64,000 nucleotides of DNA from Callorhinus ursinus (lineage: Eukaryota > Chordata > Mammalia > Carnivora > Otariidae): positions 15,269,114 to 15,333,113 of the forward strand of contig NW_020313005.1 of the NCBI RefSeq assembly GCF_003265705.1, in the 5' to 3' direction. A program made the position numbers and the translations under genes. This document shows, in pieces, positions 22,880-33,822 of the stretch. Within the stretch, counting starts at the first letter, position 1. Each line of letters opens with the position of its first letter. The notes beneath the pieces were generated by a model. The model was not told the origin of the DNA. It saw nothing but the letters and a program-made list of their open reading frames with translations, and ran no database searches.

Positions 22880-25579
22880 ATCTATATTAATAATCATTAT
22901 AAAGACATGAATTGCCATCACCATGGTCATTGTAATTATATAGACATGGATTACCACCACTCTCACCATTGTCATTGAAAGGTGTGGATTGCCATCATTA
23001 CTGTCAATTTTTTTCCTGCGGAAGTCACATCCGATGGCTGAGATAAGGCCTTCTGGGTTCTTGACCTAAGGATCTCATTGAACAGCATTTATTAGGTTCC
23101 CAGGTGTTTTGGACAAAGCTAGACAGAGGACAAGCAGAGAGCCTCCACCTTCGGGGAGATTAAGGTTTGACAACCCTAAGGTTGTACAGGAGCTAAACTC
23201 TTTGTGATGGGATTAAGCATCATAGAATTCAGATGTGCTGGAAAAAAGCCAAATCTCAGAATCACCGAGCTCCAGTCTCCACTTACCATCAAGAGATCTA
23301 GAACAGTCCAGCATGACAACTATGCTGGTCCAACCACTGGTATGGAAGTGATGGCTAGCTCAGCAACTTGCCCTTGGAAAAGCTCTCCTCCTTGCCTGTT
23401 TCACTTGTCCCAGCCTCTCACCCTGGTTCCTTGGTATCACCATCCAAACAAATGGTCTGCATCCAAGACCTTTTCTCAGGCCCTGCTTTCAGGGAAAACC
23501 TAGACAAGACAATGACTACAGTGTTATGAATTTGGACTTCAACTGCAGAGAAGAGAAGGCTTGTGTCATTGGAATAGGTGAGTTGTCAGAGAAAAAGGGG
23601 CAGAAGACAGAGACTCTACACAAACTTTTGGGAGAGATCCTCATTTATACAGCAGAAGAGGAAAGGACTCTGCTGGTCCTGATAATGTAGAGAACAGACC
23701 TTCCAAGAGAGATGCTGGAGCCTTTGGATGCTGGAGAGATTGGTGTGGCTTCTCTGCCTAGGAGACTGGAGGGACAGCCCAGGCAGCCTGGCTCTTCTGG
23801 AAATTTGCATTTCATCCAACTAACTGATCTGGAAAACAGTGTCTGGTCACTCACCTGTTCCCTACCGTTTCTTTAAAAAACACAAAGCACATTTCTGCTA
23901 CCGAGGATGTTGCCTACCCATAATGTCAAGAGATAAAAACCAAAGGGGAAAATCCAAAGATTTAAAGGTAAATAAACAGAAGCCCTTGAATCTAAGGACA
24001 TAGAAGACGTGGTTCCCTGGCTTTTGTACTCGGGCTCAGTGGCACTCTCCCACCACTTTTCATTCTCCAGACAGGCTTTTCCAGTAGTGATAAGAAGGAA
24101 CCCCCGGGGGCGGGGTAAGAGGGAGCAAGAGAATGTGGTGTCACAGAGAGACGAGGCAGGGAGAAGAGCTGCCAGAGTAAAAGGCGATCATCATTGTCTG
24201 ATCACGCAGACTGGCTGAGGGAGGGGAGGGCTGAGGAAATGCCACTGATCCAGCTTTTCAGTCTTTGGTGACCTTGAAGAAAACAGGCCCCAGAGGCTGT
24301 GAAGTTGAAGACCAAATGGGATGGGAGGGCCAGAGGGAACACCAGCATCAGATAAACCAGGCAGTTAGTGAGAGGGAACAGCAACCAGGTGTAAGGGTAT
24401 GTTGCAGAGATTTTGTAAAGAAGAGGGGCTCGGGAGTGTGTCTGAGACACAGCCAGGAAGAGAGAGAGATGTGGAAGATGCAGGGGAGAGAGGGCCTACC
24501 TGGGGAGGGTCAGCTGAGTCCCTGCTCACCTCCTGCCAGGCCCAGCAGTCTCCAGGTGTAAGAGATCTGTCTTGTTCTTCTTCATCCACACTACACACCC
24601 CCATCACCTAACAGCGTGTCCAGCATAAGCTGGGCAGTGACCAAATATTTGGAAAATAAAATAGGAGGCCAGAAACAGACAGAGATGGGGAATGGAGAAT
24701 TTGAAATACAAAAGAAGGGAAATGGGAATTTCCACTGAATAATCTCAACCTTCTCAGTAAAATAAGAAAAAAATGTCATCTGCTTAAAATGAGACAGATG
24801 GAGGAAGCGCTAGAGGGTTAAGTAACGTGGAGACGATGTAGAACTGCCTCTGGAAGCAATATGCTGAGCAGAGCTTCCTAGCCAGTGGGGCCAAGGCAGG
24901 TTCATGCACCATGAGCCTGTGAGCACCAGCCTTGAGGACAGAGGACCAGGTTGGCCCTTGCAGTCCCAAGCAGTGCAGAGGAGATTCTCAAAAGAGTGGC
25001 TCCAGCACTCACAGGACATGGGGCACACACTACACATCGTGATGCTCTGAGTATGTCCGAGAAGATGCTAGGTCCCACGCACATCTGCTCCCGAGCCCCT
25101 GCTCCTGGTCGACAAAAGGGCCAAGGGCACCACATGCAGCCAAGGTGCAGCCTGTTGTGGTGGGGGCATGGGAGGCTCAGCAGGCGAAGAGCCCGTATAT
25201 ATATGCCCACATACCATTTGCAGCTGATGTGCCCTTCAGCAGTGGACAAACTGGCTTTTCTAACAGTGCACACATAGTCATTATTTTGAAATACTTGGTA
25301 TGAAAAAGCCCAATAAGATATCTATTTAAATTATTGCAATAAATTCCAACATTACTTTTGTCAGTGAAAGAAAAGGAAGAACAGTTTGAGCCTTTAAATG
25401 TAATTTCAAATGTTGTAAATTTTTGAGTGGTTGTAAAAAAACGGTTTTAAAACTTTTATCGCCTACTTGTGCGAACAAAGTTTCCAGTCAATGGTGCCTA
25501 TCAAGAATTTGAACAAATTATCACTAAGTCTGAGGCATAAATTGCATTGTAGCTATTTTAAGCACCAAAACTGATTTAT
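22880..25579. other. Non-genic stretch, nothing recognised
   Basis: About 2.7 kb with many overlapping short frames on both strands (up to 123 codons) and no domain I recognise. GC rises modestly near 24,000-25,200. No clear repeats. Confidence 0.5.
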
Positions 25580-25595
25580 AAAAAAAGTTACATTC
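25580..25595. repeat. L1 target-site duplication, left copy
   Basis: aaaaaaagttacattc, identical to 32630-32645. It marks the 5' boundary of the full-length L1 insertion. Confidence 0.95.
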
Positions 25596-27423
25596 GGGGG
25601 CGGAGCAAGATGGCGGAGGAGTAGGAGACCTAGATTTCGTCTGGTCTCAGGAATTCAGCTGAATAGGGATCAAACCATTCTGAACACCTACGAACTCAAC
25701 AGGAGATCGAACAGGAGAGTAGCAACAACTCTCTGAACAGAGAAGCGACCACTTACTGGAAGGTAGGGCGTGCGGAGAAGTGAATCCGAGGCGATATTCG
25801 GGAGGATAGATGGCGGGGGAGGGGCCTCCGCCGGCCGCTTCTGGCAAGTGATAGAGCCGCGGAGCACAAAATCGGACCTTTTAGAAGTTGGCTCGGCGGA
25901 GGGATGTCGCTGCAGTGGCTAAGCGGGGGGGTGGAATCCTCCCGGGACAGTGTGGTCTCAGGACCCTTGGGGTCACGGAGAGACCGGGGGTACCTGAGTG
26001 TGCCAGAGCTCCCAGGTATCAGAGCGGGGAAGCCGGCTGCAGAGACGGAGCAGAGTCGCGGGCTCTCAGCTCGGGGTTGCCATAAACTGTGATCTGCGGC
26101 CCAGTCGGGGCACGGCTCCCCCAGCAGGGACCCAACAAGCAGCAGATCCGGGGAGACTCCCCTTCCTTCCCGGGGAGGAGCGGTGCAGGAACGCACTGCA
26201 GGGATCTGCTGGGTTTGGAGACTCCGTGCGGGGTCGGGTGCCAGAGATAGCAACGCTCGATCACAGGCCGGGTGAGCACGGAGTGCGGCCGGAGACCGGG
26301 GACACGGGAGTGACTGCTTTTCTCTGGGGACACACTGAGGAGCGGGGCCCCGAGTTCTCAGCTCCTCCGGGTGGAGATTGGGAGGCCACCATTTCTGCCC
26401 TGGTCCTCCAAAGCTGTACCGAGAGCTTGCAGGGAACAAAAGCTCCTGAGAACAAACTGGAGCAGCTTCCTTAGCCCGGACCAACAAGGGCGGGGCAATT
26501 CCGCCTCCGGCAAAGACATTTGGAAACCACAGCAACAGGCCCCTCCCCCAGAAGATCAGCACAAACAGCCAGCAAGCCAAGACCAAGTTGATCGATCAAG
26601 GAGAATGGGAGAACTCCAGCGCTAGGGGAATACTGCACATAGATTCATGGCTTTTTTTTTTTTTACCATGATCCATTATTTCATCAAAGTTAATTTTTGT
26701 TGACTGTTTTTTTTAATTTTTCTTTTTTCCCTTTTTCAACCAACATCTTATCAATCCCTTTTTTTAAAAAAAACAAACATTTTTTATTTTTCATTTTTAG
26801 AGTCATATTTTATCCCTTCATAGTAGTTACCCTTATTTTTGGCATATATATATAAGTTGTTCTCTCTTTAAAATTTTGGGGTACAGTTTCTTCTAACAGA
26901 TCAAAATATACCCTAAATCACTAGTGTATGGCTTTGTTCTAGTCTCCTGCCTGATCACATTCTCTCCCTTTTTCCTTTTTTTTTTCTCTTAAATCTTCTT
27001 TCTTTTTTCAAACAACTTATCTTACCAAGTCCTTTTATAAAATCTTTTATAATTTTCATCTTTACAGTCATCTTCCATCCCTTCATTCTATCAACCCTTA
27101 TTTTGTACATATATGTCTTTCTTCCTTTAAAATTTTAGGAGGCACTTTTTTCTAACAGACCAAAATACGCCCCAAATCTAGTGTGTGGCACTGATCTATG
27201 CACTAGCCTGATCATATTTGATCACATTCTGCTTTTTTTGTATTGTTCTGTTTTTGTTTTTATCCTTTTTTTTCCTTTTTTTTTTCTCTTTCTTTTTTCT
27301 TTCTTTCCCTTTCTTTTCCCCTGGTTTCAGGTCTTTTCTGATTTGTATACAGTATATTTGCTGGGGACGTTGTAAACCTGTTAGCATTTTGTTCTCTCAT
27401 TCATCTATTCTCCTCTGGACAAA
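25596..27423 (+). promoter_or_regulatory. L1 5'UTR with internal promoter
   Basis: The first ~1.05 kb (to about 26,640) is CpG-rich; the remaining ~0.78 kb is T/pyrimidine-rich. At 25606-25616 the sequence caagatggcgg is a YY1-type site at the very start of the element, the position where YY1 directs start-site choice in human L1. The T-rich half contains two diverged ~260-bp tandem units. A long antisense stop-free frame (26586-25753) has no ATG. CpG methylation and silencing are expected for the family. Confidence 0.85.
26715..27260 (+). repeat. Tandem duplication (2 x ~260 bp) inside L1 5'UTR
   Basis: Matching landmarks recur at a ~259-267 bp offset: ttttcaaccaac/ttttcaaacaac near 26735/27005, agtcatatttta/agtcatcttcca near 26801/27067, ctaacagatcaaaata/ctaacagaccaaaata near 26893/27152, and gatcacattct near 26953/27220. 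Boundaries are approximate. Confidence 0.8.
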
Positions 27424-28320
27424 ATGACAAGACGAAAGAAATCACCTCAGCAAAAAGAACAAGAGGTAGTACCGTCAGCCAGGGACCTACTCAATACGGA
27501 CATTAGTACGATGTCGGACCTAGAGTTCAGAATCATGACTTTAAAGATACTAGCTGGGCTTGAAAAAAGCGTGGAAGTTATTAGAGAAACCCTTTCTGGA
27601 GAAATAAAAGAACTAAAATCTAACCAAATCGAAATCAAAAAGGCTATTGATGAGGTGCAATCCAAAATGGGGGCACTAACTGCTAGGATAAATGAGGCAG
27701 AAGAGAGAATCAGCGATATAGAAGACCAAATGATGGAAAATAAAGAGGCTGAGAAAAAGAGAGAGAAACAATTACAGGTTCACGAGGACAGAATTCGAGA
27801 GATAAGTGATACGATAAGACGAAACAACATTACAATAATTGGGATCCCAGAAGAAGAAGAAAGAGAGAGAGGGGCAGAAGGTATATTGGAGCAAATTATA
27901 GCAGAGAACTTCCCTAATGTGAGGAAGGAAACAGGCATTAAAATCCAGGAGGTACAGAGAACCCCTCTCAAAATCAATAATAATAGGTCAACACCCCGAC
28001 ATCTAATAGTAAAACTTACGAGTCTCAGAGACAAAGAGAAAATCCTGAAAGCAGCTCGGGAGAAGAGATATGTAACCTACAATGGTAGAAACATTAGATT
28101 GGCAACAGACCTATCCACAGAGACCTGGCAGGCCAGAAAGGACTGGCAAGATATCTTCAGAGCACTAAACGAGAAAAATATGCAGCCAAGAATACTATAT
28201 CCAGCTAGGCTATCATTGAAAATAGAAGGAGAGATAAAAAGCTTCCAGAACAAACAAAAACTAAAGGAATTTGCAAACACGAAACCAGCCCTCCAAGAAA
28301 TATTGAGAGGGGTCCTCTAA
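27424..28320 (+). CDS. LINE-1 ORF1 protein (RNA-binding chaperone)
   Basis: 298 codons, ATG to stop, uninterrupted. Family role: a trimeric nucleic-acid chaperone that coats L1 RNA in cytoplasmic ribonucleoprotein particles and is needed for retrotransposition. A basic N-terminus (TRRKK) is followed by a coiled coil with heptad-like leucine/isoleucine spacing at about residues 38-130. An RRM-like domain opens with [13 protein letters not shown] at 132-144. The C-terminal RNA-binding domain holds RHLIVKL (192-198), KILKAAREK (206-214), QARKDW (236-241) and YPARLS (259-264). It is shorter than the human protein (338 residues), mainly in the N-terminal/coiled-coil half. The chosen ATG is the first in frame after the T-rich 5'UTR. 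No disabling change seen. Confidence 0.96.
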   Translation: MTRRKKSPQQKEQEVVPSARDLLNTDISTMSDLEFRIMTLKILAGLEKSVEVIRETLSGEIKELKSNQIEIKKAIDEVQSKMGALTARINEAEERISDIEDQMMENKEAEKKREKQLQVHEDRIREISDTIRRNNITIIGIPEEEERERGAEGILEQIIAENFPNVRKETGIKIQEVQRTPLKINNNRSTPRHLIVKLTSLRDKEKILKAAREKRYVTYNGRNIRLATDLSTETWQARKDWQDIFRALNEKNMQPRILYPARLSLKIEGEIKSFQNKQKLKEFANTKPALQEILRGVL

Positions 28321-28402
28321 GCAAAGAGAGAACCTAAAAGCAGCAAAGAGCAGAAACGAACACAGACAACAGACAGTTAACAGTCACCTTACAGGTAATA
28401 CA
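28321..28402 (+). other. L1 inter-ORF spacer
   Basis: 82 bp between the ORF1 stop and the ORF2 ATG, A-rich, as in other mammalian L1s where ORF2 is translated by an unconventional downstream mechanism. Confidence 0.9.
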
Positions 28403-31400
28403 ATGGCACTAAATTCATACCTTTCAATAGTTACCCTGAATGTAAATGGGCTCAATGCCCCAATCAAAAGACACAGGCTATCAGACTGGATTAAAAAACA
28501 AGACCCATCCATATGCTGTCTGCAAGAGACTCATTTTAGACCCAAGGACACCCCCAGATTGAAAGTGAGGGGGTGGAAAACCATTTACCATGCTAATGGA
28601 CACCAAAAGAAAGCTGGGGTGGCAATCCTTATATCAGACAAACTAGATTTTAAAACAAAGACTGTAATAAGAGATGAGGAAGGACACTATATCCTACTTA
28701 AAGGGTCTATCCAACAAGAAGATCTAACAATTGTAAATATCTATGCCCCAAACATGGGAGCAGCCAATTATATAAGGCAATTAATAACAAAAGCAAAGAA
28801 ACACATTGACAACAATACAATAATAGTGGGGGACTTTAACACCCCCCTGACTGAAATGGACAGATCATCTAAGCAAAAGATCAACAAGGAAATAAAGACT
28901 TTAAATGACACACTGGACCAAATGGACTTCACAGACATATTCAGAACATTCCATCCCAAAGCAACGGAATACACATTCTTCTCTAGTGCCCATGGAACAT
29001 TCTCCAGAATTGATCACATTCTAGGTCAGAAATCAGGTCTCAACCGGTACCAAAAGATTGGGATCATTCCCTGCATATTTTCAGACCACAATGCTTTGAA
29101 ACTAGAACTCAACCACAAGAGGAAAGTCGGAAAGAACTCAAATACATGGAGGCTAAAGAGCATCCTACTAAAGAATGAATGGGTCAACCAAGAAATTAAA
29201 GAAGAATTAAAAAAATTCATGGAAACCAACGAAAATGAAAACACAACTGTTCAAAATCTTTGGGATACAGCAAAGGCAGTCCTGAGAGGAAAGTATATAG
29301 CAATACAAGCCTTTCTCAAGAAACAAGAAAGGTCTCAAATATACAACCTAACCCTACACCTAAAGGAGCTGGAGAAAGAACAGCAAATAAAGCCTAAACC
29401 CAGCAGGAGAAGAGAAATCATAAAGATCAGAGCAGAAATCAATGAACTAGAAACCAAAAGAACAGTAGAACAGATCAACGAAACTAGGAGCTGGTTCTTT
29501 GAAAGAATTAACAAGATTGATAAACCCCTGGCCAGACTGATCAAAAAGAAAAGAGAAATGACCCAAATCAACAAAATCATGAATGAAAGAGGAGACATCA
29601 CAACCAACACCAAAGAAATACAAACAATTATAAGAACATATTATGAGCAACTCTATGCCAGCAAATTAGATAACCTGGAAGAAATGGGTGCATTCCTAGA
29701 GATGTATCAACTACCAAAATTGAACCAGGAAGAAATAGAAAACCTGAACAGACCTATAACCACTAAGGAAATTGAAACAGTCATCAAAAATCTCCCAAGA
29801 AACAAAAGCCCAGGGCCAGACGGCTTCCCAGGGGAATTCTATCAGACATTTCAAGAAGACTTAATACCTATTCTCCTGAAACTGTTCCAAAAAATAGAAA
29901 TGGAAGGGAAACTTCCAAACTCATTTTATGAGGCCAGCATTACCTTGATCCCAAAACGAGACAAAGACCCCATCAAAAAAGAGAATTACAGACCAATATC
30001 CTTGATGAACATGGATGCAAAAATTCTCACCAAAATACTAGCCAATAGGATCCAACAGTACATTAAAAGGATTATTCACCATGACCAAGTGGGATTTATT
30101 CCTGGGCTGCAAGGCTGGTTCAACATCCGCAAATCAATCAACGTGATACAATACATTAACAAAAGAAAGAGCAAGAATCATATGATCCTCTCAATAGATG
30201 CAGAAAAAGCATTTGACAAAGTACAACATCCTTTCTTGATCAAAACTCTTCAGAGTATAGGGATAAAGGGTACATACCTCAATATCATAAAAGCCATCTA
30301 TGAAAAACCCACAGCAAATATCATTCTCAATGGGGAAAGGCTGAGAGCTTTTCCCCTAAGGTCAGGAACGCGGCAGGGATGTCCACTCTCACCACTGCTA
30401 TTCAACCTAGTATTAGAAGTCCTAGCCACAGCAATCAGACAACAAAAAGAAATCAAAGGCATCCAAATCGGCAAAGAGGAAGTCAAACTCTCACTCTTTG
30501 CAGATGATATGATACTGTATGTGGAAAACCCAAAAGACTCCACCCCAAAACTGCTAGAACTCATACAGGAATTCAGTAAAGTAGCAGGATATAAAATCAA
30601 TGCACAGAAATCAGTGGCATTCCTATACACCAACAACAAGACAGAAGAGAGACAAATCAAGGAGTCTATCCCATTCACAATTGCACCCAAAACCATTAGA
30701 TACCTAGGAATAAATCTAACCAAAGAGGCAAAGGATCTGTACTCAGAAAACTATAAAATACTCATGAAAGAAATTGAAGAAGACACAAAGAAATGGAAAA
30801 ACGTTCCATGCTCATGGATTGGGAGAATCAACATTGTGAAGATGTCAATGCTACCTAGAGCAATCTACACATTCAATGCAATCCCCATCAAAATACCATC
30901 CACTTTTTTCAAAGAAATGGAACAAATAATCTTAAAATTTGTATGGAACCAGAAGAGACCCAGAATAGCCAGAGGAATACTGAAAAAGAAAAGCAAAGCT
31001 GGCGGCATCACAATTCCGGACTTCCAGCTCGATTACAAAGCTGTCATCATCAAGACAGTTTGGTACTGGCACAAAAACAGACACATAGATCAATGGAACA
31101 GAATCGAGAGCCCAGAAATGGACCCTCAACTCTATGGTCAACTTATTTTTGACAAAGCAGGAAAGAATGTCCAATGGCAAAAAGACAGTCTCTTCAACAA
31201 ATGGTGTTGGGAAAATTGGACAGCCACATGCAGAAGAATGAAACTGGACCATTTCCTTACACCACACACAAAAATAGACTCCAAATGCTTGAAAGACCTA
31301 AATGTGAGACAGGAGTCCATCAAAATCCTAAAGGAGAACACAGGCAGCAACCTCTTCGACCTCAGCCGCAGCAACTTCTTCCTAGAAACATCGCCAAAGG

Positions 31401-32176
31401 CACGGGAAGCCAGGGCAAAAATGAACTATTGGGATTTCATCAAGATAAAAAGCTTTTGCACAGCAAAAGAAACAGTCCACAAAACCAAAAGACAACCGAC
31501 AGAATGGGAGAAANNNNNNNNNNNNNNNNNNNNNNNNNNNNNNNNNNNNNNNNNNNNNNNNNNNNNNNNNNNNNNNNNNNNNNNNNNNNNNNNNNNNNNN
31601 NNNNNNNNNNNNNAAATGGCCAACAGGCACATGAAAAAGTGCTCAACATCGCTCGGCATCAGGGAAATCCAAATCAAAACCTCCATGAGATACCACCTCA
31701 CACCCGTCAGAATGGCTAAAATTAACAAGTCAGGGAACAACAGATGTTGGCGGGGATGTGGAGAAAGGGGAACCCTTCTACACTGTTGGTGGGAATGCAA
31801 GCTGGTGCAACCACTCTGGAAAACACTATGGAGGTTCCTCAAACAGTTGAAATTAGAGCTACCGTTCGATCCAGCAATTGCACTACTGGGTATTTACCCC
31901 AAAGATACAAATGTAGGGACCAGAAGGGGTACGTGTACCCCAATGTTTATAGCAGCAATGTCCACAATAGCCAAACTGTGGAAAGAGCCAAGATGCCCAT
32001 CGACAGATGAATGGATAAAGAAGAGGTGGTATATATACACAATGGAATATTATGCAGCCATCAAAAGGAATGAGATCTTGCCATTTGCAACGACGTGGAT
32101 GGAACTGGAGGGTGTTATGCTGAGTGAAATAAGTCAATCAGAGAAAGACATGTATCACATGACCTCACTGATATGA
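28403..32176 (+). CDS. LINE-1 ORF2 protein (endonuclease/reverse transcriptase), gap-interrupted
   Basis: Multifunctional retrotransposition enzyme: it nicks target DNA and copies L1 RNA at the nick. An APE-type endonuclease occupies about residues 1-235 with N13, E42, Y114, D144/N146, D204 and D228-H229 all present. These align with the human catalytic set shifted by one. The reverse transcriptase follows, with [14 protein letters not shown] and the FADD catalytic box at residues 699-702 (30497-30508). The C-terminus has the CX3CX7HX4C cysteine motif (CWRGCG...HCWWEC, near 31743-31800). A 100-N gap at 31514-31613 removes an unknown number of codons. The nominal 1,257 residues fall about 18 short of the human 1,275, suggesting the true gap is nearer 150 bp. 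Flanking frames agree only under the placeholder length, so intactness is unproven. Confidence 0.95.
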   Translation: MALNSYLSIVTLNVNGLNAPIKRHRLSDWIKKQDPSICCLQETHFRPKDTPRLKVRGWKTIYHANGHQKKAGVAILISDKLDFKTKTVIRDEEGHYILLKGSIQQEDLTIVNIYAPNMGAANYIRQLITKAKKHIDNNTIIVGDFNTPLTEMDRSSKQKINKEIKTLNDTLDQMDFTDIFRTFHPKATEYTFFSSAHGTFSRIDHILGQKSGLNRYQKIGIIPCIFSDHNALKLELNHKRKVGKNSNTWRLKSILLKNEWVNQEIKEELKKFMETNENENTTVQNLWDTAKAVLRGKYIAIQAFLKKQERSQIYNLTLHLKELEKEQQIKPKPSRRREIIKIRAEINELETKRTVEQINETRSWFFERINKIDKPLARLIKKKREMTQINKIMNERGDITTNTKEIQTIIRTYYEQLYASKLDNLEEMGAFLEMYQLPKLNQEEIENLNRPITTKEIETVIKNLPRNKSPGPDGFPGEFYQTFQEDLIPILLKLFQKIEMEGKLPNSFYEASITLIPKRDKDPIKKENYRPISLMNMDAKILTKILANRIQQYIKRIIHHDQVGFIPGLQGWFNIRKSINVIQYINKRKSKNHMILSIDAEKAFDKVQHPFLIKTLQSIGIKGTYLNIIKAIYEKPTANIILNGERLRAFPLRSGTRQGCPLSPLLFNLVLEVLATAIRQQKEIKGIQIGKEEVKLSLFADDMILYVENPKDSTPKLLELIQEFSKVAGYKINAQKSVAFLYTNNKTEERQIKESIPFTIAPKTIRYLGINLTKEAKDLYSENYKILMKEIEEDTKKWKNVPCSWIGRINIVKMSMLPRAIYTFNAIPIKIPSTFFKEMEQIILKFVWNQKRPRIARGILKKKSKAGGITIPDFQLDYKAVIIKTVWYWHKNRHIDQWNRIESPEMDPQLYGQLIFDKAGKNVQWQKDSLFNKWCWENWTATCRRMKLDHFLTPHTKIDSKCLKDLNVRQESIKILKENTGSNLFDLSRSNFFLETSPKAREARAKMNYWDFIKIKSFCTAKETVHKTKRQPTEWEKXXXXXXXXXXXXXXXXXXXXXXXXXXXXXXXXXXMANRHMKKCSTSLGIREIQIKTSMRYHLTPVRMAKINKSGNNRCWRGCGERGTLLHCWWECKLVQPLWKTLWRFLKQLKLELPFDPAIALLGIYPKDTNVGTRRGTCTPMFIAAMSTIAKLWKEPRCPSTDEWIKKRWYIYTMEYYAAIKRNEILPFATTWMELEGVMLSEISQSEKDMYHMTSLI
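31514..31613. other. Assembly gap (100 N)
   Basis: Exactly 100 N, a usual placeholder for an unresolved gap of unknown size. It lies inside ORF2, between the RT core and the cysteine motif. Confidence 0.99.
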
Positions 32177-32629
32177 GGAATTCTTAATCTCAGGAAACAA
32201 ACTGAGTGTTACTGGAGTGGTTGGGGGTGGGAGGGATGGGGTGGCTGGGTGATAGACATTGGGGAGGGTATGTGCTACGGTGAGTGCTGTGAATTGTGCA
32301 AGACTGTTGAATCACAGATCTGTACTTCTGAAACAAGTAACGCAACATATTTTAAGAAAAAAGAAAAAGAAGAAGATAACAGGAGAGGAAGAAAAGGGGA
32401 GTATGTCAGAGGGGGAGACGAACCATGAGAGATGATGGACTCTGAAAAACAAACTGAGGGTTCTAGAGGGGAGGGGGGGAGGGGGATGGGTTATCCTGGT
32501 GATGGGTATTGAGGAGGGCACGTTCTGCATGGAGCACTGGGTGTTATGAACAAACAATGAATCATGGAACACTGCACCAAAAACTAATGATGTAATATAT
32601 GGTGATTAACATAACAATAAAAAATTTAA
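32177..32629 (+). other. L1 3'UTR with internal duplication, poly(A) signal and tail
   Basis: G-rich 3'UTR containing two diverged copies of the same ~170-190 bp module (about 32190-32355 and 32440-32625, offset 250-252 bp). Shared landmarks are acaaactgag, a G-rich run, gatagacatt/gatgggtatt, a gagtgctgtg/gagcactggg block and tgaatca. An A/G-rich stretch with remnants of a tail separates them. AATAAA lies at 32616-32621, followed by the A-tail. Confidence 0.88.
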
Positions 32630-32645
32630 AAAAAAAGTTACATTC
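32630..32645. repeat. L1 target-site duplication, right copy
   Basis: aaaaaaagttacattc, a perfect match to 25580-25595. Its A-run merges with the A-tail. Confidence 0.95.
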
Positions 32646-33405
32646 ATGGAAACCGGTTCAACTTTCTCATTTAAAATTTTTCATGGATATCTAGAATTCT
32701 TATAAAAATTTATACTTAATATACTCTTAGAATTGTATATTTTTTAAATTTCTCATCAATTTTAATATTAAAAGAATGTAATGAATATTTTCACCATGTG
32801 CCATATAGATAGCACAAAATGCCCTCCTTTGCTCCAGTGCACCATTCAAATATTATTTTCCGTGTATACCATGACATGAAAAAGAAGCAAGGTCAGGAAG
32901 CATTGTGAAAAAAATCAAGAAGAAATGAATAAAAGATGATATAAATGTAGTGTGTCCAGCCAGCCACAATTCAACAGTTTTCCCAGCAAAGCTAATGTCT
33001 GAATTGCAGACCCTGAGGAGGGAATAGCATGGAGGACCCAGAAGGGACTCAAGGTGCAATTGCAGGCAACATGAGTGCAGCCTGGCAGGGTTAGCACAGG
33101 GAGTAAGGGGTTGTTCACCCTACTGGGGAGCCTGGATTCGGGGTTCAAATCCAATCCAGGTGAACATCTGCAGGGCCAAGTCTTTCCAGGGATGTCCTGG
33201 TAGCATCCCTCCCTGAGACATTACCATGCATCACACAGACCTGAAGACTTCCCATTTTTAAAGTGTCCCTTCTCATCCTGGATTTCAATCATCTGAAATG
33301 TCACTATATTCCCTGTTCCAACTGTGACTACAGTGTGCCACATCGGCCTTGTAAATCATCCACTCACGGACACCAAGTCTAAGCCTGGAAAATCACAGCA
33401 TGAGG
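32646..33405. other. Non-genic stretch, nothing recognised
   Basis: AT-rich at the left, mixed composition at the right. No repeat or exon recognised. Confidence 0.5.
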
Positions 33406-33407
33406 TT

Positions 33408-33602
33408 TTACTGCACCATGCAGTGGGAAACACTGGACAGAGACTTGGGTTCAGGTCTGTTTGAGCCACTGACCAGCTTAGGGACCTCTGGCCACCTGCA
33501 TTTCTTTTCTGGCCTCAGATTCCTCATTTGTGAAAGGGTTTTACTAGATGATCTTTCAGGTCCTTTCCAGCCTTGACATTGTCCATCTCTGAGGTAATCA
33601 AT
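33408..33602 (+). repeat. MIR-like SINE relic
   Basis: 'gacttgggttcaggtctg', 'ccactgaccagcttagggacc', 'ctcagattcctcatttgtgaaa' and 'ggtcctttccagccttgaca' are in MIR order, on the plus strand. Confidence 0.65.
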
Positions 33603-33684
33603 GTCCAAAAGATTTAATTAAATGTTGATTCATACCACTGGGTCAGAAGTGCTGGGTTGCAACCCCCTTGACAGGAGCTATATA

Positions 33685-33774
33685 CCTGCATTATTCACAA
33701 CTATATCCCTGGTGCTGAGAACAGATCTAAGCATAACAGGAGGGGCTCAGTAAGTATTGAATAGATGGGTGGAT
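33685..33774 (+). repeat. L2 LINE 3' end relic
   Basis: 'cacaactatatccctggtgctgagaacag' and 'ggggctcagtaagtattgaatagatgggt' match the L2 terminus. The tail has expanded into the adjacent ATGG microsatellite. Confidence 0.6.
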
Positions 33775-33822
33775 AGATGGATGGATGGATGGATGGATGG
33801 ATGGATGGATGGATGGATGGAT
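33775..33822. repeat. (ATGG)n microsatellite
   Basis: About eleven ATGG units, nearly perfect, growing out of the L2 tail. Confidence 0.97.

Larger units (their letters stand above)
25596..32629 (+). mobile_element. Full-length LINE-1 retrotransposon
   Basis: This is a complete L1 of about 7.03 kb: 5'UTR, ORF1, an 82-bp spacer, ORF2, 3'UTR, polyadenylation signal and A-tail. A perfect 16-bp duplication brackets it, as expected for target-primed reverse transcription. L1 mobilises its own RNA through the ORF1 RNA-binding protein and the ORF2 endonuclease/reverse transcriptase, and it supplies machinery in trans to the CAN-SINEs. Both frames are open wherever sequence exists and the endonuclease and RT catalytic residues are present. 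One 100-N assembly gap (31514-31613) prevents proof of an intact ORF2. The perfect TSD and open frames imply a recent insertion. Confidence 0.97.

Noticed and set aside
25998..26474. 158-codon sense frame in the L1 5'UTR
   Set aside because: Lies in the CpG-rich leader, upstream of ORF1 and not part of the known L1 coding set; chance frame in GC-rich DNA.
30298..31267. Long antisense frames inside ORF2
   Set aside because: Shadows of the ORF2 coding frame on the opposite strand.
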